A stretch of DNA of 64,000 nt from Clostridiales bacterium 1_7_47FAA (GCA_000155435.1 DS990261.1:797987-861986), one strand, 5' to 3'. Counted from the first letter of the stretch, positions 1 to 11,683 are shown. The notes: generated by a model from the letters alone, not told the origin. Translations and numbers: made by a program.

Positions 1-19
1 GCTCTAGGACAGTACTATA

Positions 20-322
20 TTATTTAAAAAGTATATATAAGATGAATACCACTACAATGGCTATTAAAATTATATTGGCATATGACTTTTTTTCATTATA
101 ATTTATGGGAACATAATCGTCGCTGTCACGGTGATTGGATACAGATGGCTGTTTATGATTCTTTATATCCTTTGCTTTCATTTTTGTCGGACTCATGGAT
201 TCCAGTTCTTTTTTGATTTCTTTTCGAAGGAGGAAATCATCATCAATTATATGGTTGCATTTGACACAAAATATATCTTTTTCATTGGGAAGATCGCTTC
301 CGCAGTATGGGCATTGTTTCAT
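20..322 (-). CDS. Zinc-ribbon protein with C-terminal membrane anchor
   Basis: A 100-residue protein of unknown role. The N-terminus carries a double-CxxC zinc ribbon (CPYC at residues 4-7 and CVKC at 19-22). A charged middle follows, then one strongly hydrophobic segment at about residues 80-99 ending FILYILFK, so it is probably a tail-anchored membrane protein with the ribbon in the cytoplasm. It lies 51 bases downstream of the XRE repressor gene on the same strand and is probably co-transcribed with it. No strong ribosome binding site precedes the start. Such zinc-ribbon membrane proteins are common and mostly uncharacterised; no function is claimed. Confidence 0.7.
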   Translation of the reverse strand: MKQCPYCGSDLPNEKDIFCVKCNHIIDDDFLLRKEIKKELESMSPTKMKAKDIKNHKQPSVSNHRDSDDYVPINYNEKKSYANIILIAIVVVFILYILFK

Positions 323-373
323 AAATTATCCGGGTATGTGTTCAATATATCCCGTGTCCCCCTTTTTCACATA

Positions 374-589
374 TTATTCATTATCGACAAACTTAATGTC
401 CATTGCAATATTAAGAGCTTCACATATCTGTAAAACCGTAGACAATTGTGGATTTGATTTTCCGAAAATCTTACTTACTGTTTGTTGGGATACATTTAAA
501 CGTGACGCAAGATCTTTCATTGGGATGTCTCTTAAGTCCATTATATGTTTAATCTCAGACAACAATTCTTTTGGGGTATTATATATCAT
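374..589 (-). CDS. XRE-family helix-turn-helix repressor
   Basis: Small DNA-binding protein, 71 residues from the start at 589. A HTH_3-type domain fills it: the segment MKDLASRLNVSQQTVSKIFG gives the turn and recognition helix, followed by NPQLSTVLQICEALNI, the usual helices 4-5. An ATG at 595 is also in frame, but GGAGA touches it directly, whereas the ATG at 589 has a 6-base spacer, so 589 is preferred. The palindrome just upstream overlaps its own promoter and suggests autorepression. It is the first gene of a two-gene minus-strand unit with the zinc-ribbon protein. It may be the antitoxin-like or phage-like regulator of that pair, but nothing proves this. Confidence 0.8.
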   Translation of the reverse strand: MIYNTPKELLSEIKHIMDLRDIPMKDLASRLNVSQQTVSKIFGKSNPQLSTVLQICEALNIAMDIKFVDNE

Positions 590-600
590 ATCCATTCTCC

Positions 601-646
601 AATCAGCTTATAGGCTGATTATAAAACGTTTGATGCTGTTTCACAA
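601..646 (-). promoter_or_regulatory. Promoter and palindromic operator of the XRE gene
   Basis: On the minus strand TTGTGA (641-646) and TATAAT (618-623) are separated by 17 bases. A perfect inverted repeat, AATCAGC-6-GCTGATT (601-620), overlaps the -10 box and the transcription start. That is the arrangement expected for an autorepressor. The binding protein is inferred to be the adjacent XRE protein. Confidence 0.6.
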
Positions 647-968
647 CATATAGGTTTAATGATTGTGTATTATTTTACAAATTAAGAGCTGATAAATAAG
701 CTCACAGGGTGTATAATGCAAACGTGGAAATAAAGTAATCTTGGCCTCGGACCGGAATCGAGAATGTCAGACAACGCCTTGAAACACTGTGTGGAGGATA
801 CCTGCGGATACAGAGCGCCGCAGATAAGGGAACACGGGTAAGGATTTTCCTGAGGCTGAATAACCGGTAACCTGCAGGCGGATTAACCGGATATACCAGG
901 GGCATCCAATTGTGCCTGATACAAGACAATCCATACAGAAAATACACAGGATTATCAGACACAATCTA
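647..968. other. Intergenic stretch without a recognisable gene
   Basis: About 320 bases between the XRE promoter and the RpiR promoter. Open frames on the minus strand (702-962, 767-1039) have no ribosome binding site, no domain and a composition unlike the neighbours. A TATAAT at 712-717 has no matching -35 box. Nothing further is supported here. Confidence 0.5.
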
Positions 969-997
969 TTGTAGTGGTTACTCCTTTTTGATATACT
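969..997 (+). promoter_or_regulatory. Promoter of the first RpiR regulator gene
   Basis: TTGTAG (969-974), 17-base spacer, TATACT (992-997), about 65 bases upstream of the ATG. The -35 region sits inside TTGTAGT, the reverse complement of the ACTACAA motif repeated in the downstream dehydrogenase promoter, which suggests autoregulation. Confidence 0.5.
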
Positions 998-1063
998 TAT
1001 AACAGAATTCACAACGGAGATACGAAGTAGGCAGGCCAAGCAGTTTTGTTATGAGGAGGACCA

Positions 1064-1927
1064 ATGGATCGTTTATCAGATAGATTAAAGGGAGCAAAGC
1101 TGACACCGCAGCAGCGGAGGATAGCGGACTATTTTTTTAAAAATCAGGAACGGATCGGCAATATGTCATCCATGGATGTGGCGAAGGAAATCGGGGTCAG
1201 TGACGCGTCCATCATACGTTTTGCCAGGGCCATCGGATATCTGGGCTTTACGGATCTGAAAAATGACATATATAATTCCCTGATTGGGGAAACCAGTGCA
1301 TCTGTGCGGAACATGCAGCTGTCGGAACGGTTTGATGTGCTGACGGGAAGATACCAGGAGGATGACATTCCGGGTTCCTTTGTGGAGATGATGAACTATA
1401 ATATTACCAGGACCTTTCAGCAGAATTCCCTGGAGAGTTATGAAGCATTAGCTGATATGATCATCAGATCCAGGAGAAAATATGTAGTGGGGCTCAGGGG
1501 GTGTATGGGGGTTTCCAGCCACTTTACCAGACTGCTGGGATTTGCAATTAAGGGAGTGGTCCAGATGCCCGGCAGCAGTGAGACAGAAGTGGTGGGCGCG
1601 CTGCAGGATATTGATTCAGAAGATATATTCATCTTATTTTCTTTTGCACGTTATTATAAGATTGATATGTTGTTGGTGAACATGGCCAGGGAACATAAGG
1701 CCAGGATCTGTGTGGTTACGGACAGCCTGATGGCGCCCATGGTCCAATATGCGGATATTGCCCTTTTAGTGGAAACATCACATATGAGTTTCTTTAACTC
1801 CGCTATTGGGGTTGATATGATTGCTGAATACATCATAACCCTTGTGTGCCGAAAAAATAAGGATGAATATAGAAAGCGGGCAAAAGAGCGTGATACTGTG
1901 ACCGAAGGATTCCGTCTGGTATTGTAA
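1064..1927 (+). CDS. MurR/RpiR-family transcriptional regulator
   Basis: 287-residue sugar-phosphate-type regulator. Residues 1-77 form the HTH_6 domain: LTPQQRRIADYFFKN, then a recognition region around SDASIIRFARAIGYLGF. Residues about 120-260 form the SIS domain that normally binds a phosphosugar or related effector; RKYVVGLRGCMGVSSHFTRL is the typical first SIS strand and helix. GAGGAGG at about 1052 gives a good ribosome binding site. It is followed by a terminator and then the dehydrogenase-aldolase-symporter genes, whose promoter carries repeats of a motif also seen at this gene's own promoter, so it is the probable local regulator. The inducer is not known; because the targets handle hydroxy-acids it may not be a sugar phosphate. 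Confidence 0.9.
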   Translation: MDRLSDRLKGAKLTPQQRRIADYFFKNQERIGNMSSMDVAKEIGVSDASIIRFARAIGYLGFTDLKNDIYNSLIGETSASVRNMQLSERFDVLTGRYQEDDIPGSFVEMMNYNITRTFQQNSLESYEALADMIIRSRRKYVVGLRGCMGVSSHFTRLLGFAIKGVVQMPGSSETEVVGALQDIDSEDIFILFSFARYYKIDMLLVNMAREHKARICVVTDSLMAPMVQYADIALLVETSHMSFFNSAIGVDMIAEYIITLVCRKNKDEYRKRAKERDTVTEGFRLVL

Positions 1928-1969
1928 AATATATGAACGAATTGTTAACATTTTGTAGTGAGGTGACAA

Positions 1970-2001
1970 AACAAGCTGAATTTTCCCGGCTTGTTTTTTT
2001 T
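1970..2001 (+). terminator. Intrinsic terminator after RpiR gene
   Basis: AACAAGC (1970-1976) pairs with GCTTGTT (1989-1995) around a 12-base loop and runs into a T tract ending at 2001. It separates the regulator from the downstream operon. Confidence 0.75.
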
Positions 2002-2119
2002 GTGTCAATCTTCTGGCACATATCTGAAATGAAAGAATTTATGTTAAAGGTTAGTACCTTATCCAATTAACAGCAGCAGTACAGCCTGTTTTGTCATCTG
2101 TCATGTTGTTGTCAGCCGA

Positions 2120-2203
2120 CAGGGGGAGACTCCACAGCAGGGGGAGACTCCACAGCAGGGGGACTCCACAGCAGGGGGACTCCACAGCAGAGGGATTCCA
2201 CAC
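2120..2203 (+). repeat. Short tandem repeat, five units of 16-18 bases
   Basis: Five head-to-tail copies of CAGGGGGA(GA)CTCCACAG: 2120-2137 and 2138-2155 (18 bases, identical), 2156-2171 and 2172-2187 (16 bases, identical), and a diverged copy at 2188-2203. Each unit contains GGGGGA and CTCC, so a single unit can fold on itself or pair with any other unit. It lies in the roughly 590-base gap between the RpiR gene and the dehydrogenase, upstream of that operon's promoter. There is no spacer structure as in CRISPR. Copy number is likely to vary between strains. Confidence 0.85.
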
Positions 2204-2347
2204 CAGCATACTACACCCTTCTTCCTTCGCCTTGCAGACGGACAAAATATTCAGTACTGTCACTATTATGAAAGACAGGATGGAGCACTGAGAAGTATAA
2301 GCAATAAAAAAGTACTCATAGAGATACGGATTGACGATGTCGCAAAC

Positions 2348-2470
2348 ACTACAAAAATTAACATTGTTAAAAAATATACTACAAATTAGATATTGACAGT
2401 AGTACACACAACAATTATACTTATTGTACGAAATGAAAAACACACTACAAATAATCCGGATAATTGTAGA
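2348..2470 (+). promoter_or_regulatory. Consensus promoter with repeated ACTACAAA operators
   Basis: TTGACA (2393-2398), 17 bases, TATACT (2416-2421): a near-perfect vegetative promoter. Copies of ACTACAAA/T start at 2348, 2378 and 2444, flanking it on both sides. The last pairs with an inverted TTGTAG at 2465-2470 to make an imperfect palindrome centred on TCCGGA, about 30 bases after the transcription start. The arrangement suggests strong repression by a bound protein that bridges the sites. The upstream RpiR protein is the best candidate (inference). Confidence 0.65.
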
Positions 2471-2520
2471 GTGCACAACTTTGAAAACATAAACCCAGTT
2501 AAACAAAAGGAGATGAAGTA

Positions 2521-3444
2521 ATGCTTATTTATTTAAGTGAGTACATACATCCGGATGCGGTCCGCTTAATCAGGCAGCGCGCAGAGATAACGGATAGTTT
2601 TGACCGTATACAGGATGTGGATGGAATCATATTACGCACCGTCCATATAGGACGGGACATCATGTCCCGGGCCGTGAACCTAAAAGTGATAGGGAAACAC
2701 GGCGTGGGCTGTAATACCATAGATTTGGCCGCTGCAAAGGAATTAGGGATTCCCGTCATTAATACTCCCTTTGCCAATACCAATTCCGTAGCAGAACTGA
2801 TTGTGGGGCTGATGCTGGATATAAGCAGGAATATATCGGCGTGCGATAAAAAAAGCAGGGGGGAAGGGTTTCCATGTATTGCGCCGCCGGAGATGACAGG
2901 AATTGAACTGACAGGCAAGACCGTGGGGCTTGTGGGCATGGGGAATATTGCCCGGCGTATGGGGGAAATCCTGAAAAATGGTTTCAATGCCAGACTTGTG
3001 GGGTATGATCCGTACTGTTCCAACGGGCAGGCTGATTCCTATGGGATTGAGAAGTTTGAAGATTTGGACCATATGCTGGAGGTATCGGATATTGTGAATA
3101 TCAGTGTCCCGCTGACACCTTCAACAGAAAATATGATTTCGTCAGCAAACTTTGAGCATTTCAGGAAAAATGCAATCCTGATAAATGCTGCCAGGGGAGG
3201 CGTGGTGAACGAGGATGATCTGTATCAGGCGTTAAAGGAGGGAAGGCTCAGGGCTGCTGCATGCGATGCATTTGTTGAAGAACCGCCTAATGGCAGGAAT
3301 AAGCTGATGACCCTTGACAATTTCTGTGCAACCCCCCATATCGGAGCCAATACAGAGGAAGCGCTTTACCGGATGGGGATGGAGGTAGTGGAAGGGGTAT
3401 TTCATGTAATCGATGGGCTGGAAGCAAAAAACCGTGTGGTATGA
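2521..3444 (+). CDS. D-isomer-specific 2-hydroxyacid dehydrogenase
   Basis: 307-residue NAD(P)-dependent oxidoreductase of the phosphoglycerate dehydrogenase superfamily, interconverting a 2-hydroxy acid and a 2-oxo acid in the cytoplasm. The NAD-binding motif VGLVGMGNIA lies at about residues 135-144. The catalytic Arg is in ARGGVV (about 225), the Glu in EEPP (about 254) and the His in PHIGANT (about 273). The typical catalytic-domain strand KVIGKHGVGCNTID is at 55-68. Ribosome binding site AAAGGAG is upstream. It overlaps the next gene's region closely and shares the operon with an RraA-family aldolase and a GltS-type symporter, so a 2-oxo or 2-hydroxy dicarboxylate is the likely substrate. 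It lacks the ACT domain of biosynthetic SerA, so a role in serine synthesis is unlikely. Confidence 0.88.
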   Translation: MLIYLSEYIHPDAVRLIRQRAEITDSFDRIQDVDGIILRTVHIGRDIMSRAVNLKVIGKHGVGCNTIDLAAAKELGIPVINTPFANTNSVAELIVGLMLDISRNISACDKKSRGEGFPCIAPPEMTGIELTGKTVGLVGMGNIARRMGEILKNGFNARLVGYDPYCSNGQADSYGIEKFEDLDHMLEVSDIVNISVPLTPSTENMISSANFEHFRKNAILINAARGGVVNEDDLYQALKEGRLRAAACDAFVEEPPNGRNKLMTLDNFCATPHIGANTEEALYRMGMEVVEGVFHVIDGLEAKNRVV

Positions 3445-3461
3445 ATGAGGAGGATAAGAAA

Positions 3462-4157
3462 ATGAACAAAACAGGATGCGTGGTTGTTAAGGATTTTAAG
3501 CGCCCGGCAAGGGAACTGGTAGAGAAGTTCGCAGGTGTGGCAGTGGCCAATCTGGATGACTGCATGAACCGCATCTCGGCGGTCCATGAGGACATATGTC
3601 CGGTTAATAAGAGCTGTCTGCTTGGGACCGCATTTACCGTAAAAGTACCGGAGGGTGATAACCTGATGTTCCATGTGGCCATGGATCTTGCAAAACCAGG
3701 GGATGTTATTGTGATTGACGCGGGTGGGGATACAAGGCGTTCCATCTTTGGGGAACTGATGGTTACATATTGCAGGAAGCGTGGGATTAATGGTATTGTA
3801 GTAGACGGGTCCATCCGGGATGCGGGCGCAATGGAGGACCTGACAGACTTTGCAGTATATGCCCGCGGTGTGACGCCTGATGGCCCTTATAAAAATGGAC
3901 CAGGGGAGGTTAATACGCCGGTTGTCTGCGGTGGGAGGACCGTATATCCGGGCGATATTGTCCTGGGCGATGAGGACGGCGTCATATTCATCCGCCCTTC
4001 TGAGGCAGAGGAGCTGCTGAAAAAGGTAAACGCCCTTCATGAAAATGAACTGAGGATAATTGAGACAATTGAAAAAGAGGGTACCTATATACGGCCATGG
4101 GTGGATGAGAAGATGAAATCCCTTGGTGTGGAATATGTGGAATATATGGAATTTTAA
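3462..4157 (+). CDS. RraA-family aldolase (4-hydroxy-4-methyl-2-oxoglutarate aldolase-like)
   Basis: 231-residue member of the RraA / HMG-CHA aldolase family. The family's enzymes are metal-dependent class II retro-aldolases releasing pyruvate from 4-hydroxy-2-oxo acids; some members are only RNase E inhibitors, and Clostridia lack the classic partner. The catalytic signature GIVVDGSIRDAG (about 111-122) keeps the Arg-Asp pair, and FGELM (96-100) is the upstream substrate-loop motif, so an enzyme is more likely than an RNase regulator. An ATG at 3441 overlaps the previous stop, but GAGGAGG at 3447-3453 sits 8 bases before the ATG at 3462, which decides the start. With the dehydrogenase before it and the symporter after it, uptake and cleavage of a hydroxy-dicarboxylate is plausible. 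Confidence 0.85.
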   Translation: MNKTGCVVVKDFKRPARELVEKFAGVAVANLDDCMNRISAVHEDICPVNKSCLLGTAFTVKVPEGDNLMFHVAMDLAKPGDVIVIDAGGDTRRSIFGELMVTYCRKRGINGIVVDGSIRDAGAMEDLTDFAVYARGVTPDGPYKNGPGEVNTPVVCGGRTVYPGDIVLGDEDGVIFIRPSEAEELLKKVNALHENELRIIETIEKEGTYIRPWVDEKMKSLGVEYVEYMEF

Positions 4158-4191
4158 AATGGGGTAATATCAGAATATTGGGGGTAATGTT

Positions 4192-5499
4192 ATGTTTACT
4201 ACGGCAGTAAATGAATTAATGTATCTGTTTCTTTTTTTGCTTGCAGGTGTTGCGCTGCGCTCAGTGGTTAAGCCACTGCGTAAGCTGTACCTGCCGTCAG
4301 GCCTGATTGGCGGGGCGCTTGCATTGGTCATGGGACCGCAGGTACTGGGACTTATTAAAATCCCGGAAAACTGGTCCAGCATGGCGTCTCCGATGATTAA
4401 TATTGTATTGACAACAACCCTTTTCGGCATATCCATCAGCCTTTCAAAGATGAAGTCCTTTGCAGGGGCAATCAGTTCCAACCTGCTGTCTTATTTTTCA
4501 CAGCTTGCAGTCGGAATCCTGGCAGCATTGGGGCTTCAGAAGATATGGACAGGACTTCCGAGGGAATGGGGTGTCATGACGGTCTTTACCTACTGGGGCG
4601 GCCATGGGGCAGCAACCTCTTCGGGAACCCTGTTTGAAGAACTTGGGATAGAAGGGATGTTAAGTGTCGGGCTGATTCTTGCGACGCTGGGATTGATTGT
4701 TGCCATGGTGGTAGGAATGGTATGGGTTAACATCGGCGTCAGGAGGGGATGGGCAAGGGCATTGCCGGATGCCAAGAACAAGGAGGATGAAAGGAAGAAT
4801 GACTATATACCCAGGGATAAGCAGAAACCGCTGGGGCATGCAACCGTTGCTTCTGACTCCATTAATGGCCTGGCGCTGCAGATGTGTTTTGTATTCCTCA
4901 GCATGTGGATTGGAAGCGTGATTTTCGGTGCGGTTGCAAAAGCCATCCCGGCGGCCAGCAATATCCCATCCCTTCTGTATGGTATTGTAGGCGCAATCAT
5001 CGTATGGTTTGTGTTACGGAAAACCCACCTGGATCAATATGCCGATACGGACACCATAGACAATATTGGGGGAGTGGCCCTTGAAATCTGTATCTGTTCG
5101 GCAACAGCAACCCTGGATCTGAATTTTTTCGCAAACAATCTTGCGCCGATCATGATTCATATGCTGGTGGTAATCCTGCTCATGTCATTTGTGTGTATGG
5201 TCCTCATGCGCCGCTGGTTTGGTGAGGACTGGTTCCCGCTGGCATTGATGTTCTTCGGCGCGGGATGTGGGTCGACCCCGAGCGGGCTTGCTCTGGCACG
5301 CTGTGTGGATCCGGATGTTAAAACCGAAAGCTGGGAAGCGTTCGGAGTGGCCCAGGGATGTTTTGTCCCTGTCACATCCACCCTGGTTGCCATACTTCCG
5401 GTAATCGCAATCAACAACATCTGGATACTGGTAGGTATCGGGACCGCCATATCGGCAGCGATGATTGCATTCAATGAATTTATTGTCAGGAAGCCTTAA
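4192..5499 (+). CDS. GltS-type sodium/glutamate symporter family protein
   Basis: 435-residue integral membrane protein with about ten to twelve hydrophobic segments. The pattern is that of GltS: an N-terminal half with LPSGLIGGALALVMGP near residue 36 and a second half containing FFGAGCGSTPSGLALARC, the conserved glycine-rich re-entrant loop. The family couples Na+ to uptake of glutamate or similar dicarboxylates. A charged cytoplasmic linker at about 185-215 separates the halves. Ribosome binding site GGGGG precedes the ATG. Last gene of the operon; a terminator lies about 200 bases after it. Neighbouring hydroxy-acid enzymes suggest it imports a 4-hydroxy- or 2-oxo-dicarboxylate rather than glutamate, which is an inference. 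Confidence 0.88.
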   Translation: MFTTAVNELMYLFLFLLAGVALRSVVKPLRKLYLPSGLIGGALALVMGPQVLGLIKIPENWSSMASPMINIVLTTTLFGISISLSKMKSFAGAISSNLLSYFSQLAVGILAALGLQKIWTGLPREWGVMTVFTYWGGHGAATSSGTLFEELGIEGMLSVGLILATLGLIVAMVVGMVWVNIGVRRGWARALPDAKNKEDERKNDYIPRDKQKPLGHATVASDSINGLALQMCFVFLSMWIGSVIFGAVAKAIPAASNIPSLLYGIVGAIIVWFVLRKTHLDQYADTDTIDNIGGVALEICICSATATLDLNFFANNLAPIMIHMLVVILLMSFVCMVLMRRWFGEDWFPLALMFFGAGCGSTPSGLALARCVDPDVKTESWEAFGVAQGCFVPVTSTLVAILPVIAINNIWILVGIGTAISAAMIAFNEFIVRKP

Positions 5500-5695
5500 A
5501 GGATATTATAAACGTATCCTGTAACGTGGAGGCTGTTCAGGTACTGGACTGTTGGCTGCTGTATTTGCCCCTCTTGACATTGTGGAAGAAATCCGTTTAG
5601 ATGATTAAAACTTCCTTCCGGCAAGGCTGTTTTCTATCCATATAACCGTTATCCCTTGGGACAGTGCGCTCTGCGCGTCAGGATACACTGTCTGG

Positions 5696-5734
5696 AGGCG
5701 GCGTTTTTGGGCTGGGAAACCGCCTTGTTTTTTT
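5696..5734 (+). terminator. Intrinsic terminator after the symporter gene
   Basis: AGGCGG (5696-5701) pairs with CCGCCT (5720-5725), followed by a T-rich run to 5734. The rest of the gap 5500-6112 holds the next operon's promoter and otherwise nothing recognisable. Confidence 0.7.
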
Positions 5735-5881
5735 GTGCATTTACCTGTTACTACTGCTAAAAACACATCCTGATTTTAAAGGCCCAGAGCATTGAAGCAG
5801 CCGGGAAGCCTGAAGAAGAATACGTTTATCCATACCTTTAATCCCCCAATCAGCAGTTCTTATATTGCTTTTATACAGAGA

Positions 5882-5910
5882 TTGAAAAATTTAATTTTGC
5901 ATGATATGCT
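5882..5910 (+). promoter_or_regulatory. Promoter of the RpiR-PTS-glucosidase operon
   Basis: TTGAAA (5882-5887), 17 bases, TATGCT (5905-5910). It implies an untranslated leader of about 195 bases before the RpiR ATG at 6113. No antiterminator element of the LicT type was seen in this leader. Confidence 0.5.
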
Positions 5911-6112
5911 GTATCCATGAAGCAGGAAGATACCAGCAGGTTGTTTGAACCTGCAATTCAGGGATGGTGAAAATAAGAACGCTGGGACGGATAAAAGGAA
6001 GGGGAAAAAACTGAATCGGGCTGGTTTTAAATCTGTGTGTCCGGTGGCATTTGGAATTTTTGAACGTCTGAAGATGGAGTACGGATTTCAGCCCGTGTGA
6101 GGAGGATGTCTT

Positions 6113-6997
6113 ATGTTGTTAGAGCAATTAAAAGAGCAGCTGAACTTTACAAAACATGAGAAGGATGTTGCCCTCTATATACTGGAGCACAGGGAACAGA
6201 TTCCCGGCATGTCGGCAGGTGACCTGGCCAGCGCCTCCCTGACGAGCAAGGCGACCGTGGTGCGCCTGAGCCAGAAATTAGGCCTGGCGGGGTATCAGGA
6301 GTTAAAACTCCGTCTGGTTGCGGAGATTAACCAGGACAACCGGATCAGCCAGATGCTTGCCAATGACCCAATCACGGATAAAAGCTCCTATGCGGACATT
6401 GTCAGCACGCTGCCAGTGCTTTATGACAAGGCTGTTACCAGGACGAGGCTGTCCCTGGACACCAACAGCATGAACCGGATCAACAATGTCTTACAGAAGG
6501 CGGAATGCATTGATATCTATGGCACGGGCATCAGCTACATACTGGCCCAGGCAGCCACGTTCAAGTTCGCCACGCTGGGGGTGGAGAGCTCTGCGTACGA
6601 GAGTATCAACAGCCACTACCTTGCGGCGCGGAGCCATAAAAAAACGGTTTCATTCTTAATCAGCTTTACCGGGGCCAACCGGACGGTCAACAGCATGGCC
6701 AGATATTTAAGGGAAGCCACGAATAATCATGTAGTGGGAATCATGGGACCGCACAGCAGCGACATCCGGCAATGGTGCCATGAGATTGTAGAAATCTCCA
6801 ACCGGGATTCCCTCCTGAGCCTGGACGTCATATCATCATTTACCGCAGCCAACTATGTGCTGGACATTTTCTTTGCCCTGCTCCTTTCCAGACGCTATAA
6901 GGAGCACGCGAAATCTTCCATAGAAATGCTGAAGCATATGCCATTACTGCTGAATCAGCCCTACTGGCATTTTGAGGAGGGGACAGAAAAAGAATAG
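6113..6997 (+). CDS. MurR/RpiR-family transcriptional regulator
   Basis: 294-residue regulator with an N-terminal HTH_6 domain (residues about 1-77; LTSKATVVRLSQKLGLAGYQ is the recognition region) and a SIS effector domain (about 115-250; AECIDIYGTGISYILAQAATF is its first strand-helix). SIS domains of this family bind phosphosugars. The AGGAGG ribosome binding site lies 9 bases before the ATG. Directly downstream are a beta-glucoside PTS permease and a phospho-beta-glucosidase, so the likely effector is a phospho-beta-glucoside or glucose 6-phosphate, and the gene probably controls its own operon. It is only distantly similar to the RpiR protein at 1064. Confidence 0.88.
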   Translation: MLLEQLKEQLNFTKHEKDVALYILEHREQIPGMSAGDLASASLTSKATVVRLSQKLGLAGYQELKLRLVAEINQDNRISQMLANDPITDKSSYADIVSTLPVLYDKAVTRTRLSLDTNSMNRINNVLQKAECIDIYGTGISYILAQAATFKFATLGVESSAYESINSHYLAARSHKKTVSFLISFTGANRTVNSMARYLREATNNHVVGIMGPHSSDIRQWCHEIVEISNRDSLLSLDVISSFTAANYVLDIFFALLLSRRYKEHAKSSIEMLKHMPLLLNQPYWHFEEGTEKE

Positions 6998-7100
6998 GAT
7001 ACGCGGATTCTGGATCACTGTTACAAAAACAGGGGTCCTTTTTCAGCTTATTCTGAATCGTTGAATCTCCCGGCTTTCCAGATATTTCAATGACCGGTAA

Positions 7101-10567
<3,467 letters not shown>

Positions 10568-10622
10568 AGGGAAGTATTTCATATACCGGTGTCTGTTCTG
10601 GAAATCAAATGAACAGATTAAT

Positions 10623-10671
10623 AAAAAGTGGCTGACGGAAAATGAAGATTATTTTGCGTCAGCCACTTTTT
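10623..10671. terminator. Bidirectional terminator between convergent operons
   Basis: A 15-base-pair perfect stem, AAAAAGTGGCTGACG (10623-10637) with its complement at 10656-10670, with A and T runs on either side. It can stop both the GH1 operon and the convergent AraC gene. Confidence 0.85.
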
Positions 10672-10831
10672 CTGGAACTGACAATCAAGCATCGGACTGT
10701 TAGGATATAATGTGCCTTTCTGGTTTAAACAGACTGTGGTCAGGTTTAAGAAGGCCCAGAGGGAAACCAGGTCCCTGCCGGCTGTTTTCAGGAACGTGGT
10801 ACGAAACCAGGCGCCTGTTAAAAAGCAGATA

Positions 10832-11683
10832 CTATCCAATATTCAGGCAATACCGGTGTGGTGTGATTCCCTTATACCGTTTAAATGTTTTGATAAAATA
10901 GCTTACATCGCTAAAACCACATCGATAGGCAACCTCTGTCAAGGTTAAATCAGAGGTACTTAATTCGCTGCAGGCGCGCTCAATACGATAGTAGTTCAAA
11001 TAATCAATGGGGGTTCTGTGGATGATGGAATGGAAATAACTACAGAAATATTTGGGAGACATCCCGGCAATCCTGGACAATTCGTTCAGTGTCATGGCCT
11101 TCCCGTAATTACTGTCTATGTATTCCAGCACAGGTTTAAGCTGCATCATCTTCCTGGAAGATTTTGTATCATCAGCCTTATCCTGATAAAGCTTTTTCTG
11201 GTAAATGATTCCAAAGATTTCAAATAAAGTGCCCATGGTTATCAGCTCGCTTCCAGGCTCGCTATGCTGCATGGATACGAAAAGATGGTCGATGATCCGG
11301 TGCAGGGAACGGTTGCTTTTTGTAAAATGATTCTGGACAATAATCTGATGCTTTGTAATGAGGCGGATATAAAACCGGCAGGTATCTGTGTGCATGAGAA
11401 GACGCTGGATATCAAACACAATACATTCATAAATGCAATTCTGGGGCAAACCGCCATGAATAACCCCCTCATTAATAAAAATGATATCCCCGGCTTTGGC
11501 TTCAAGCTCCTCATCGTCTAATTTTAAATAGAGGATTCCCTCCAAAATCCGGATGATTTCCAATTCTTTGTGACAGTGGAAGGGCATGTTATAACGGGGA
11601 TGGTGCACGTCCACATGGTAATATTCAATAGGAAAGTCCGGGGTCCCGTGCTGCTTTTTTTCATTATAGTCCAAATAATGCAT
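10832..11683 (-). CDS. AraC-family regulator with cupin sensor domain
   Basis: 283 residues. An N-terminal cupin (about 20-110; YHVDVHHPRYNMPFHCHKELEII followed by DDEELEAKAGDIIFINEGVIHG, cited in parts) is the usual sugar-sensing fold. Two AraC HTH motifs fill the C-terminus (about 180-280: MTLNELSRIAGMSPKYFCSY and LTEVAYRCGFSDVSYFIKTF). The AAGGAGGGG ribosome binding site is strong. It is divergent from the L-fucose operon and is therefore the probable activator of it, with L-fucose or L-fuculose as candidate effector. A direct repeat in the shared intergenic region fits AraC-type half sites. Confidence 0.9.
   Translation of the reverse strand: MHYLDYNEKKQHGTPDFPIEYYHVDVHHPRYNMPFHCHKELEIIRILEGILYLKLDDEELEAKAGDIIFINEGVIHGGLPQNCIYECIVFDIQRLLMHTDTCRFYIRLITKHQIIVQNHFTKSNRSLHRIIDHLFVSMQHSEPGSELITMGTLFEIFGIIYQKKLYQDKADDTKSSRKMMQLKPVLEYIDSNYGKAMTLNELSRIAGMSPKYFCSYFHSIIHRTPIDYLNYYRIERACSELSTSDLTLTEVAYRCGFSDVSYFIKTFKRYKGITPHRYCLNIG

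Noticed and set aside
131-653. Plus-strand ORFs opposite the zinc-ribbon and XRE genes
   Set aside because: Antisense shadows; the minus-strand genes have recognisable domains.
702-1039. Minus-strand ORFs of 86 and 90 residues
   Set aside because: No ribosome binding site, no domain, and one overlaps the promoter of the RpiR gene.
2120-2203. CRISPR-like array
   Set aside because: Units are 16-18 bases, directly adjacent without spacers, and no cas genes are present.
2051-2506. Minus-strand ORF of 151 residues
   Set aside because: Spans the tandem repeat and the dehydrogenase promoter, with a low-complexity translation typical of AT-rich non-coding DNA.
5500-6112. Additional gene in the 600-base gap
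   Set aside because: Only a terminator and the next operon's promoter could be supported.
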